Below, piece after piece: positions 8,148-15,641 of a DNA stretch of 23,691 nt. Source of the stretch: RGIG426 sp045643425 (GTDB lineage: Bacteria; Bacillota; Clostridia; Oscillospirales; Acutalibacteraceae). The translations under genes were made by a program, and so were the position numbers. The notes beneath the pieces were generated by a model. It saw nothing but the letters and a program-made list of their open reading frames with translations, was not told the origin of the DNA and did no database searches. How positions within the stretch are numbered: position 1 is the first letter of the stretch; each line of letters opens with the position of its first letter. The stretch is taken from NCBI GenBank assembly GCA_045643425.1, contig JAZUKW010000070.1:1-23691 (forward strand), written 5' to 3'.

Positions 8148-8888
8148 ATGACACGGTTGTTTTTAACGCTCCGCTATCGCGGGACGAATTACCATGGCTG
8201 GCAGGTACAGCCGAACGGCGTCACCGTGCAGGAAACGCTGCAAAACGCCATTGAAGCGGTGACCGGTGTGCGCGCGGGCGTTATCGGGTGCAGTCGCACC
8301 GATGCGGGCGTTCATGCGGAGAAATTTTGCTGTACCTTCGATACCGAAAGCCCGCTTCGCGGCGAGCGGCTCGCGCTTGCGCTCAACGCCAACCTGCCGT
8401 TTGACGTTGCGGTAAGTGACGTGCGCGAAGTGGCGGCGGACTTTCATCCCCGTTACGATGCGCGCGGAAAGCGCTACGTCTACCGCATCTGGAACGGGCG
8501 TCAGAGAAACCCGTTTTATGAGGAAAACGCGGTGCATATCGCTGTGCCGCTGGATGAGCGGAAAATGGATACCGCGGCAAAGGATTTTCTCGGAACACAC
8601 GATTTTGCTCCGTTTTGCGCCGCCGGAAGCAGCGTGGAGGACACGGTGCGCACCGTGACGCGCTGTGACGTGGAGCGCTTTGGCGACCTCGTTACCGTTA
8701 CGGTGGAGGCGGACGGATTTCTCTATAATATGGTTCGCATTATGGTGGGAACGCTGCTCGATATTGCGAGCGGTCGGCTTTCCGCTGATGTGATCCCCGC
8801 GATTTTTGAACAAAACGAGCGGGAGGCCGCCGGAACGACGGCTCCTGCCAAGGGACTGACCCTACAAGACGTGTTTTACGACGTATAA
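8148..8888 (+). CDS. truA: tRNA pseudouridine(38-40) synthase TruA
   Basis: TruA converts uridines 38, 39 and 40 of the tRNA anticodon stem to pseudouridine. It has 246 residues. The catalytic Asp52 sits in GCSRTDAGVHA, and the other family segments are seen: YRGTNYHGWQVQ near the N-terminus, RYVYRIWN, GTHDFAPFC and FLYNMVRIMVGTL. The start has GAGGTGG at 8137-8143. It follows ecfT by 11 bases, the order (ecfA1-ecfA2-ecfT-truA) conserved in Firmicutes, where the set normally sits behind ribosomal protein genes. Here it is placed behind ruvB and a methyltransferase. Confidence 0.97.
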   Translation: MTRLFLTLRYRGTNYHGWQVQPNGVTVQETLQNAIEAVTGVRAGVIGCSRTDAGVHAEKFCCTFDTESPLRGERLALALNANLPFDVAVSDVREVAADFHPRYDARGKRYVYRIWNGRQRNPFYEENAVHIAVPLDERKMDTAAKDFLGTHDFAPFCAAGSSVEDTVRTVTRCDVERFGDLVTVTVEADGFLYNMVRIMVGTLLDIASGRLSADVIPAIFEQNEREAAGTTAPAKGLTLQDVFYDV

Positions 8889-8920
8889 GCACGCGACATT
8901 TCAGGAAAAGAGGGATTGTT

Positions 8921-10198
8921 ATGGCTCGTGAAAAGGATATTCGCATCAAACGTACCCGCCGCAAGGAGCAGGGGACGGAGGAGCAACAGCCCGAGCCGCG
9001 TTTTGCCGGAATGCAGCGGGAAAACGAGGAGGAGCAGGCGCAGCGCGAGGCAGAGGAGCGTCGCAAAGCGCGCAAAAAAAAGCGTCCGAAGAAGAAAAAA
9101 CGGCTTATCGTGTTTTTGATTTTGCTGGTGCTGCTTGTGTTGGTGATCACCAATTGGAGTTCGCTGAAGCCCGACAGCGTGTGGACGTGGATCAACGTGG
9201 TGGTGACCGGTGGCGAAACGGGCGACAAATATCCCGTTCAAATCGAAGGCAGCAACGTGCTGGCGGTCAAGCCGATCGGTAACTATTTGCTGGTGGTGAA
9301 GCAAAACACCCTGACGGTGTATAACCAAAGTGCCGGCACCGTGTTTTCCCGCACCCACAGCTTTGCCGACCCCATTGTGGACGTGTCCGGCAACTGCTTT
9401 ATGATGGCGGAGACCGGCGGCAACCGCATTGAGGTTCAAAAAATCGGTCGCAAGCCCCACGAGATGAAGACCGAAAAGAAGATCGTGACGGCGGCGGTGT
9501 CTGATAACGGCTGTGTGGCGGCTGTGACTACGTCCGACAAGGGCTACGTTTCCGAGATCAAGTTCTTTGATACGAAGGGCGACGTCGAGTTGACCTGCAA
9601 ACGCCCCGACCTCTATCTGACCGGTATTGACCTGCGGCATGACGCGCGTCAAATGACGGCGATCGGCCTTGCGGCGCACGAGGGTACGCCGCAGTCAACG
9701 GTGCTTGTGTATTCCACCTCGTCGGAAAAGAATCCGAAAGAGATCACCGGAAACGACGTGATGCTGTGCGACGTCCGGTATCTCGACGGTGATACCGTGG
9801 CGGCGGTCGGTGACGACCGCGTGTGGATCGTCAAAGGCTCGAAGAAAGAGCCCACCGAGGTGAAGTTTGAGGATCGCAAGCTGCTGAGCTGGACGACGAC
9901 GGGCGAGCGCATCGGCGTTGTGCTGCAAAGCTACGGCGCGACCGACGGCGGCGAGCTGATGTCGATCAACAAAAGCGGCAAAACGCTGTATACCGCCGCC
10001 TTCAGCGGCGATTTCCGCTCGATTTCCCCGGCGGGAAGAGAGTTCTTCCTGCTGGCAGGCAACCAACTGATGACCACCAACAGCAAGGGTGAAGCGAAGT
10101 ATCAGGAGGTTGTCACCGATGCGCTGCGCGTATGCCGTGCGTTCGGCAACGACGCGGCGGTGCAGGGTCTGACGACTATTGAACGGTATGAATACTAA
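8921..10198 (+). CDS. DUF5711-family membrane-anchored beta-propeller-like protein
   Basis: A 425-residue protein of unknown function that I place in the DUF5711 family. Residues 1-60 are cytoplasmic and extremely charged, Glu/Gln-rich then Lys/Arg-rich (KKKRPKKKK at 52-60). One transmembrane helix follows (about 62-78). The remaining 340 residues lie outside and show repeating short beta-strand patterns such as NVLAVKPIGNYLLVV, TLTVYNQSAGTV and NRIEVQKIG, suggesting a beta-propeller. The C-terminus TTIERYEY is short and polar. AAAGAGGG at 8907-8914 is the ribosome binding site. It is followed within 22 bases by two CvpA-like membrane protein genes, a neighbourhood that suggests a shared envelope role. 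The positive segment before the helix gives an N-in orientation. Confidence 0.75.
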   Translation: MAREKDIRIKRTRRKEQGTEEQQPEPRFAGMQRENEEEQAQREAEERRKARKKKRPKKKKRLIVFLILLVLLVLVITNWSSLKPDSVWTWINVVVTGGETGDKYPVQIEGSNVLAVKPIGNYLLVVKQNTLTVYNQSAGTVFSRTHSFADPIVDVSGNCFMMAETGGNRIEVQKIGRKPHEMKTEKKIVTAAVSDNGCVAAVTTSDKGYVSEIKFFDTKGDVELTCKRPDLYLTGIDLRHDARQMTAIGLAAHEGTPQSTVLVYSTSSEKNPKEITGNDVMLCDVRYLDGDTVAAVGDDRVWIVKGSKKEPTEVKFEDRKLLSWTTTGERIGVVLQSYGATDGGELMSINKSGKTLYTAAFSGDFRSISPAGREFFLLAGNQLMTTNSKGEAKYQEVVTDALRVCRAFGNDAAVQGLTTIERYEY

Positions 10199-10220
10199 AG
10201 CATAAAGGAGGGGAACCGAC

Positions 10221-10949
10221 TTGTACTTTGTGTTAGACGTGGTATGCGTCTTGATTATGGCGGTGTGCGTGGCGCGCTTTATGAAAGCGTCCATTCCCGC
10301 TGCGCTGATCAAAACGGCTTGTGTGCTGCTTTCGGCGGCGGTGGCGGTAGTCGCCAGCATTCCGTGCGCCGTTTTGGTGGAAAAGCTCGCGGTGGCGCCG
10401 CTGATGGAGCGCTCCGCCGCCAACGCGCTCGCGGATATGGTGTCCGCGCCCCACTTGGACAGCGGTCGGGAAACGGCTAAACAGCTGAATTTAGACGAGC
10501 TGGTAACAGATTGCCCGCCCGCTTTTGAAAAGTGGGTGGAGCGGTATCACGGTGACGTGCCTACCGTTTGCTACCGTTACCGCAGCACCGATGCCGAAAA
10601 TATGCTGGTGACGCTTCTGTCTCCGCAAACCCAAAAGGTGTCGCGTGCGCTTTCGTATCTGGTGCTGTGGATCCTGATTTTCTTACTGCTTCGGTATTTC
10701 GTGTGGCGGCTGGAGCTGAACAGCGCACCGCCGCAGCGTAAGCGAGGCGACCGCAAGAATTTGATTCCTCCGCTGATCGGCCTGTTATACGGCGTCAGCG
10801 TTGTATGGGGGATCGCGGTATTATTACAATGGATGATCCCGCCGCTCGACGGAATCGTTCCGTTGGCGTCGGTGGATATGTTGACCAAAGGAGCGGTATA
10901 TCCGATCATGCGCTTGATCGACCCGCTGTATTGGTTGGCAAAAATATAA
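10221..10949 (+). CDS. Polytopic membrane protein, CvpA-like, function unknown
   Basis: A 242-residue membrane protein that I do not recognise with certainty. It starts at TTG, chosen because AAAGGAGGGG lies at 10204-10213 and no ATG is better placed. Predicted helices are about 2-20, 28-52, 142-163 and 185-208, with a polar region (about 60-140) between helices 2 and 3. This two-plus-two layout mirrors the true CvpA protein encoded next, so it looks like a diverged CvpA paralogue or partner. A basic loop (PPQRKRGDRKN, near 173-183) lies between helices 3 and 4. Its position between the DUF5711 gene and cvpA suggests one envelope module. Family placement is inference from topology and context. 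Confidence 0.55.
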   Translation: MYFVLDVVCVLIMAVCVARFMKASIPAALIKTACVLLSAAVAVVASIPCAVLVEKLAVAPLMERSAANALADMVSAPHLDSGRETAKQLNLDELVTDCPPAFEKWVERYHGDVPTVCYRYRSTDAENMLVTLLSPQTQKVSRALSYLVLWILIFLLLRYFVWRLELNSAPPQRKRGDRKNLIPPLIGLLYGVSVVWGIAVLLQWMIPPLDGIVPLASVDMLTKGAVYPIMRLIDPLYWLAKI

Positions 10950-10977
10950 ACACATATTTTTTAAAGGAGAGATTGGT

Positions 10978-11763
10978 ATGGCGTACGTTTTTGACGGTAT
11001 TGCAATCGTGTTGATGCTCGGACTCGGCGTGGTGGGTGCGCTGCGCGGCTTCTTCAAGACCATTATGGAGATCGTGGCGGTGGTCGCGGCGCTTATGCTG
11101 GCGGCTCAGTTTGCGACGCCGCTCGCCGAAAAGATTTACGACGGTTTGTTTGAGGCGGACCTCAAACGCGCCGTTGAGGTGCAGATGGCGGATTTTGAGG
11201 GCAACGCCAAGGAGGGCGTGGCGAGACTTTTGGAGGTTATGCCGGAGAAGCCGAAGCAAATGATGGAGAAATACGGCTTGATCGACGTGGATTCCTGCCT
11301 GAAAAAAGCCGACGTCAATGCCCGTACCGAGGGTAAAAAAGCGATCGACGAGGTGATCGAAAAATCCGTGCGTCCGGCGATGGTCAACACGCTGACCGGC
11401 GGCTGCTTCCTCGTGCTGTTCGTGGTGCTGTTGGCGCTGGCGATCTTTGCGGTGATCATGCTCAACCGCGTGTGGTCGCTGCCCGGACTGAATGCGATCA
11501 ACCGCATCCTCGGCTTCTTGGTCGGTGCAGCGGAGGGCGCTGTGCTGGTCTTTATCCTCGCGAACATTCTGTCGCTGTCCGCCGTGTCGACGGTGGCGGC
11601 CAAAACGACCGATCCGTGGATCACGCCGCAAACGCTGGAGGAGACCTATATCGTCAAGCGCTTTGAGGTGAAGGACAATCAGATGCTCAACAACATCAAG
11701 GATTGGGCCACGTCTACCGCGAAGGCCGAAGCCGAAGCGCAGGCAGAGGCCGCGAACAACTAA
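10978..11763 (+). CDS. CvpA family membrane protein
   Basis: A 261-residue member of the CvpA (colicin V production) family. The diagnostic start is a first helix (about 5-25), then the GALRGFFKTIMEI segment, then helix 2 (about 30-50). A charged region (50-128) precedes helix 3 (about 132-153). Helix 4 (about 168-193) contains the GFLVGAAEGAVLVFIL stretch typical of the family end. The tail is rich in Ala and Glu. AAAGGAGAG lies just upstream of the ATG. CvpA proteins have been linked to envelope processes and secretion but their molecular role is unclear. It is 28 bases after the CvpA-like gene and 21 before the phosphatidyltransferase gene. Confidence 0.85.
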   Translation: MAYVFDGIAIVLMLGLGVVGALRGFFKTIMEIVAVVAALMLAAQFATPLAEKIYDGLFEADLKRAVEVQMADFEGNAKEGVARLLEVMPEKPKQMMEKYGLIDVDSCLKKADVNARTEGKKAIDEVIEKSVRPAMVNTLTGGCFLVLFVVLLALAIFAVIMLNRVWSLPGLNAINRILGFLVGAAEGAVLVFILANILSLSAVSTVAAKTTDPWITPQTLEETYIVKRFEVKDNQMLNNIKDWATSTAKAEAEAQAEAANN

Positions 11764-11784
11764 ACGAAACGGAGTTACCTTGTT

Positions 11785-12348
11785 ATGGTAAAAATAAATT
11801 GGATTTGGAACGTGCCGAACGTGCTGTCGCTGTTCCGTCTGCTTCTGGTGCCGTTTATCGCCGTCACCTACCTTTACGGTGAAACGACGTGGGCGGTGGT
11901 GGCGCTGGTGCTTTCCGGCGTGACCGACGTGGTGGACGGCTTTGTGGCGCGTCATTTTAACCAAATCACCGACCTCGGAAAAATTCTTGACCCGTTGGCG
12001 GATAAGCTCACCCAAATGACGGTGGCGCTGTGTCTGACCATCCACAATCTGGAGCTTTTGCCGCTGCTCGTTATCTGCGTATGCAAGGAGCTTTGCCAGA
12101 TGGTGGGCGGTCTGCTGTTGCTCGGCAAGGGCGAGGCGATTCGAGGCTCGAAATGGTACGGCAAGCTTGCGACGGTGCTGTTTTATTCGGTGGCGGTGTT
12201 GCTGGTTCAGCCGGTGGTGGATATTTCCCACACCTGGCAACTTATTTTGGTCGGCGCGGTGCTCGTGGCGATGCTGGCGGCGTTTTTCAACTATCTTGCG
12301 ATCTTTGTCAAAACGTCCCGCGCCGCGAAAAAACCGGATGCGGACTAA
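11785..12348 (+). CDS. CDP-alcohol phosphatidyltransferase (PgsA-like)
   Basis: A 187-residue integral membrane enzyme of phospholipid synthesis. The full signature of the family is present: Asp48, Asp51-Gly52, Ala55-Arg56, Gly65, Asp69 and Asp73, matching DG-x2-AR-x8-G-x3-D-x3-D. Several hydrophobic helices surround it. The N-terminus WNVPNVLSLFRLLLVP is the opening commonly seen in phosphatidylglycerophosphate synthases, so CDP-diacylglycerol plus glycerol-3-phosphate is the likely reaction. A cardiolipin synthase of the CMP-forming type remains possible. GGAG at 11771-11774 is a modest ribosome binding site. It sits between cvpA and the Clp ATPase gene. Family certain; exact acceptor alcohol not. 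Confidence 0.87.
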   Translation: MVKINWIWNVPNVLSLFRLLLVPFIAVTYLYGETTWAVVALVLSGVTDVVDGFVARHFNQITDLGKILDPLADKLTQMTVALCLTIHNLELLPLLVICVCKELCQMVGGLLLLGKGEAIRGSKWYGKLATVLFYSVAVLLVQPVVDISHTWQLILVGAVLVAMLAAFFNYLAIFVKTSRAAKKPDAD

Positions 12349-12377
12349 ACGGATCTTCTCTACGAAAGGACTAAACT

Positions 12378-14675
12378 ATGCTTTGTGCTCGGTGTAAAAA
12401 AAGAACGGCGATGGTGTTCGTCACCCGCATGGAAGACGGTAAAAACGTCAACGAGGGCTATTGCCTTCCCTGCGCGCGGGAGCTGAATATCGGCCCGATC
12501 AACGATATTTTAAAGAAAATGGGCATCTCCGACGATGAGCTCGATGAGATGGGTGACCAAATGGAGTCCATGATGAGCGGTATTCTCGGCGACGGAGAAG
12601 ACGGCGATTTTGAGTTGGGCGGTACGGCGGCGGAATCGATTTTGCAAAAGATGTTCGGCGCTGAAAAGCCGTCGGATGACGATGAAGACGACGAAGACGA
12701 CGAGTCGGAGGAGAAGCCGTCTGACAAAAAGACGAAAAAAGCCGCCAAAAAGCAAGAGAAAAAATCCAAATTCCTGGGTCAGTATTGCACCGACCTGACC
12801 GCGCGCGCCCGCAAGGGAGAGATCGACACGATCATCGGCCGCGAGCGGGAGATCTCGCGCACGGTGCAGATTTTGTCCCGCCGCACCAAGAACAACCCCT
12901 GCCTGATCGGTGAGCCGGGTGTCGGCAAGACCGCTATCGTCGAGGGGCTGGCACAACGGGTGGCGGCAGGAACCGTTCCCGCGAAGCTGAAGGACAAACG
13001 GATCTTGCTTCTCGATATGACGGCGCTCGTGGCGGGCACGCAGTTCCGCGGACAGTTTGAAAGCCGCATCAAGGGGCTTATCTCCGAGGTGAAAGCGGAG
13101 GGCAATATCATCCTCTTTATCGACGAAGTCCATAATCTCGTGGGCAACGGCGACGCGGAGGGGGCGATGTCGGCGGCGAATATCCTGAAGCCGGCGCTGT
13201 CGCGCGGCGAGATTCAGGTCATCGGTGCGACGACCTTTAACGAATACCGCAAATATATCGAAAAGGACGCCGCGCTCGAGCGTCGATTCCAGCCGGTGAC
13301 GGTGGAGGAGCCCTCTATTGAAGAAACGGTGGAGATGCTCAAGGGTGTCCGCGAATTTTACGAAGCCTATCACGGCGTCAAGGTGAACGACGCACTCATC
13401 CGCCGGGCGGTACAGCTGTCCGAGCGGTATATCACCGACCGTTTCTTGCCGGACAAAGCTATCGACCTGCTGGACGAGGCGTGCGCCGCGCGGATGCTGA
13501 AAAACAAAGCGGCGGAGGAGTACGACTGCGTCTGCCGCGAGATCGACGCGCTGCAAAAGCAGGAGCAGGCGGAAAGGGAGAACGATGCGGTCGATTACGA
13601 GAAAATGGCATCGATCCACACCGACATCCTGCGGTTGCAGGATACGGCGAACGGCTTGCGTGCCGCCGCGACCGAAGCGCCCGTTACCGACGAGGATCTG
13701 GCGGGCGTGATCGAGCTGTGGACGGGTATTCCCGCCTCAAAAGTGCAGGAGGATATGCTTCCGAAGCTGTCGCGGCTTGAGGAGCAGCTGAAAGAAAAGA
13801 TCAAAGGACAAGACGAGGCGATCGCGCTTGTCGCGGCGGCCATTCGCCGCACGCGGGTACAGATAAGCCCCCGCCGCCGTCCGGCGTCGTTTATCTTTGT
13901 CGGGCCGACCGGCGTGGGTAAAACGGAGCTTGTGAAGGTGTTGGCAGGTCAGCTGTTCGACACGCCCGAAACGCTGATCCGTCTCGATATGTCCGAGTTT
14001 ATGGAAAAGCACGCGGTATCCCGCATCATCGGTTCGCCTCCCGGCTACGTCGGCTATGACGAAGCGGGTCAGCTGACCGAAAAGGTGCGCCGCAAGCCGT
14101 ACTCGGTGCTGCTGTTCGACGAAATCGAAAAAGCGCATCCGGACGTGCTGAACATCCTGCTGCAAATTCTCGACGAGGGGCGTGTGACGGATGCCCACGG
14201 TCGCGTGGTCAACTTTGAAAACACCGTGATCGTGATGACCTCCAACGCCGGCAGCAACGTGAGCGAAAACCTGCTCGGCTTCGGCAAGACGGAGGAGCAG
14301 GGCGCCCGCGACAAAGCGGTCAAAGCGCTGTCGGATTTCCTGCGGCCGGAATTTTTGAGCCGTGTGGACGAGGTGGTGTATTTCCGCCCGCTTTCGGTGG
14401 AGGAATACGCCGACATTGCCGATTTGATGCTGACGGAGCTTGTCGATCCGCTCAAGGAGCGCGAGATCGCGTTCTCGTGGGATCGCGCCGTGTGCGAGTT
14501 GCTCGCGAAAAAGACCCACGGCGGCAAGCGCGGTGCGCGTGATCTGCGCTCGGCGATCCGCCGCGAGGTGGAGGATGTGATCGCCTCGAAGCTTGTCGAG
14601 CAGTATGACGTGCCGCCGAAAGCGTTTACGCTCTCGGTGGGTAAGGACGACAGCCTTGTCGTTTTGGCAAAATAA
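12378..14675 (+). CDS. ClpA/ClpC-type double AAA+ ATPase with N-terminal Cys4 zinc finger
   Basis: A 765-residue HSP100 unfoldase. The usual repeated Clp N-domain is absent. Instead residues 1-35 form a probable zinc finger (Cys3, Cys6, Cys29, Cys32), followed by a helical segment, an acidic run (about 99-112) and a Lys-rich linker (116-131). AAA-1 has Walker A GEPGVGKT (178-185), Walker B FIDE (247-250) and sensor GATT. A short middle coiled coil covers about 375-430. AAA-2 has Walker A GPTGVGKT (509-516), Walker B LLFDEIEKAH (578-587) and pore loop GYVG (556-559). LGF at 633-635 occupies the place of the ClpP-docking IGL/IGF loop, so pairing with ClpP is likely. The finger may bind adaptors or substrates, as in McsA-like proteins. 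It is the last gene of the block. Confidence 0.9.
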   Translation: MLCARCKKRTAMVFVTRMEDGKNVNEGYCLPCARELNIGPINDILKKMGISDDELDEMGDQMESMMSGILGDGEDGDFELGGTAAESILQKMFGAEKPSDDDEDDEDDESEEKPSDKKTKKAAKKQEKKSKFLGQYCTDLTARARKGEIDTIIGREREISRTVQILSRRTKNNPCLIGEPGVGKTAIVEGLAQRVAAGTVPAKLKDKRILLLDMTALVAGTQFRGQFESRIKGLISEVKAEGNIILFIDEVHNLVGNGDAEGAMSAANILKPALSRGEIQVIGATTFNEYRKYIEKDAALERRFQPVTVEEPSIEETVEMLKGVREFYEAYHGVKVNDALIRRAVQLSERYITDRFLPDKAIDLLDEACAARMLKNKAAEEYDCVCREIDALQKQEQAERENDAVDYEKMASIHTDILRLQDTANGLRAAATEAPVTDEDLAGVIELWTGIPASKVQEDMLPKLSRLEEQLKEKIKGQDEAIALVAAAIRRTRVQISPRRRPASFIFVGPTGVGKTELVKVLAGQLFDTPETLIRLDMSEFMEKHAVSRIIGSPPGYVGYDEAGQLTEKVRRKPYSVLLFDEIEKAHPDVLNILLQILDEGRVTDAHGRVVNFENTVIVMTSNAGSNVSENLLGFGKTEEQGARDKAVKALSDFLRPEFLSRVDEVVYFRPLSVEEYADIADLMLTELVDPLKEREIAFSWDRAVCELLAKKTHGGKRGARDLRSAIRREVEDVIASKLVEQYDVPPKAFTLSVGKDDSLVVLAK

Positions 14676-14680
14676 ACTGA

Positions 14681-14708
14681 GAAAAGCAGGTCGTTTGACC
14701 TGCTTTTC
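14681..14708 (+). terminator. 12-bp hairpin after clp, weak terminator or attenuator
   Basis: Perfect arms GAAAAGCAGGTC (14681-14692) and GACCTGCTTTTC (14697-14708) surround a GTTT loop. The T stretch is only four bases and lies within the stem, followed by CGAG, so termination may be partial. No convincing promoter separates it from the RNase gene 16 bases on, so some read-through from the clp side may drive that gene. Confidence 0.6.
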
Positions 14709-14724
14709 GAGTTGAGGTGAGCAA

Positions 14725-15351
14725 ATGAACAGATCGAAAGTTACCACGCTGCTGCTCTTGCTTGTTTTGGTGCTGGGCGTGATCGCGTTCCCGATCTTCG
14801 CGCCGGAAAAGCCCCAAAGCGAGGACGTCAGCGAAGCGTCGGTCACCACGCTTTCGGCGGACAGCACGACGGCGGCGACTGAACCAACCGCCGTATCGTC
14901 AACGGCGAATACTACCCGCAAAACCACGGTCCACAAAACGGCCGCCCGCAAGAACACGACCGCGCGCCAAACCACCGAAGCGGTCACGTTGGTGGACGAA
15001 AACGGCTACTACTATGACCTGGAGCACGTGGTGTTGTATCTCGACATATACGGCCGCCTGCCGCAAAACTATATCCCGAAAAAGCAGGCGCAGGCGCTCG
15101 GCTGGAGCGGCGGCTCGGTAGAACGGGTTAAAGACGGCGCCGCTATCGGGGGTGACCGCTTCGGCAACTACGAAAAGATCTTGCCGACCGGCGTGTCGTA
15201 TACCGAATGTGACCTGGATACCGACGGCGGCAAATCCCGTGGCACAAAACGGCTGATTTTCTCGAGTGACGGCCGCTACTACTATACGAAAAACCATTAC
15301 AAGACCTTTACCGAATACGTGATACGCGGGGGAAGGGTGGAGCCGAAATGA
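14725..15351 (+). CDS. Barnase-type extracellular guanyl-preferring ribonuclease
   Basis: A 208-residue exported RNase of the barnase/N1 family, which cleaves single-stranded RNA, usually after G. Residues 6-26 form a hydrophobic export signal. The only nearby small-residue site is followed by Pro, so the signal may act as an uncleaved anchor. Residues 30-88 are a Ser/Thr/Ala linker with Lys-Thr repeats. The catalytic domain spans about 92-208. LPQNYIPKKQAQALGW matches the barnase core. The active residues fit barnase Glu73, Arg83, Arg87 and His102: Glu161 (YTECD), Arg172, Arg176 and His191 (NHYKTF). No key residue is missing. GAGGTGA lies at 14715-14721. The gene overlaps the barstar gene by ATGA, so the inhibitor is translated in step with the toxin. 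Confidence 0.93.
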   Translation: MNRSKVTTLLLLLVLVLGVIAFPIFAPEKPQSEDVSEASVTTLSADSTTAATEPTAVSSTANTTRKTTVHKTAARKNTTARQTTEAVTLVDENGYYYDLEHVVLYLDIYGRLPQNYIPKKQAQALGWSGGSVERVKDGAAIGGDRFGNYEKILPTGVSYTECDLDTDGGKSRGTKRLIFSSDGRYYYTKNHYKTFTEYVIRGGRVEPK

Positions 15352-15596
15352 TCGAAGTCACCTTATGTGCGCGGCGGCTTTCAAAGCCGAACGTCCACGA
15401 CTATTTCTCTCGCAAATTCCCGCTTCCCGACTACTACGGCAACAACTTAGACGCGCTGTACGACGTGCTCACGTCGCTTCCCGAAACGACCGTCAAGGTG
15501 CGCGGAACGGTGCAAAACGAGCAGGGCGAGCGGATCCTCGCGGTGCTGCGCGATGCCGCCGCCGCGAACGAACACCTGACGCTTATCGAAAAATGA
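15348..15596 (+). CDS. Barstar-family ribonuclease inhibitor
   Basis: An 82-residue cytoplasmic inhibitor that plugs the active site of barnase-type RNases. The binding helix is recognisable as LPDYYGNNLDALYD (26-39), with Tyr29, Asp35 and Asp39 at the places of the barstar contact residues. Trp38 of barstar is Tyr here. There is no signal peptide, as expected for an antidote that stays inside. The start codon overlaps the RNase stop by four bases (15348-15351). A strong terminator begins six bases after the stop codon. The length is close to that of barstar (about 89 residues). Placement directly behind a barnase gene makes the call secure. Confidence 0.93.
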   Translation: MIEVTLCARRLSKPNVHDYFSRKFPLPDYYGNNLDALYDVLTSLPETTVKVRGTVQNEQGERILAVLRDAAAANEHLTLIEK

Positions 15597-15601
15597 CAGA
15601 A

Positions 15602-15632
15602 AAAAACACCCGACCGTCGGTCGGGTGTTTTT
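15602..15632. terminator. Bidirectional terminator between barstar and the metalloregulator gene
   Basis: Arms AAAAACACCCGACC (15602-15615) and GGTCGGGTGTTTTT (15619-15632) pair perfectly around GTC. T runs occur on both strands, so it can end transcription of the barstar gene (plus) and of the convergent DtxR-family gene (minus). Confidence 0.95.
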
Positions 15633-15641
15633 ATGTATGTT

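Noticed and set aside
10906..12240. Long open frames on the minus strand opposite known genes (for example here, and at 17952-19319 and 13737-14987)
   Set aside because: They lie antisense to clearly conserved genes, have no ribosome binding site, and their products are His/Arg-rich with no recognisable domain, as expected from reverse reading of GC-rich codons.
15348..15596. Mobile toxin-antitoxin island around the barnase/barstar genes
   Set aside because: No transposase, integrase, flanking repeats or tRNA target is seen, and base and codon use look like the neighbours.
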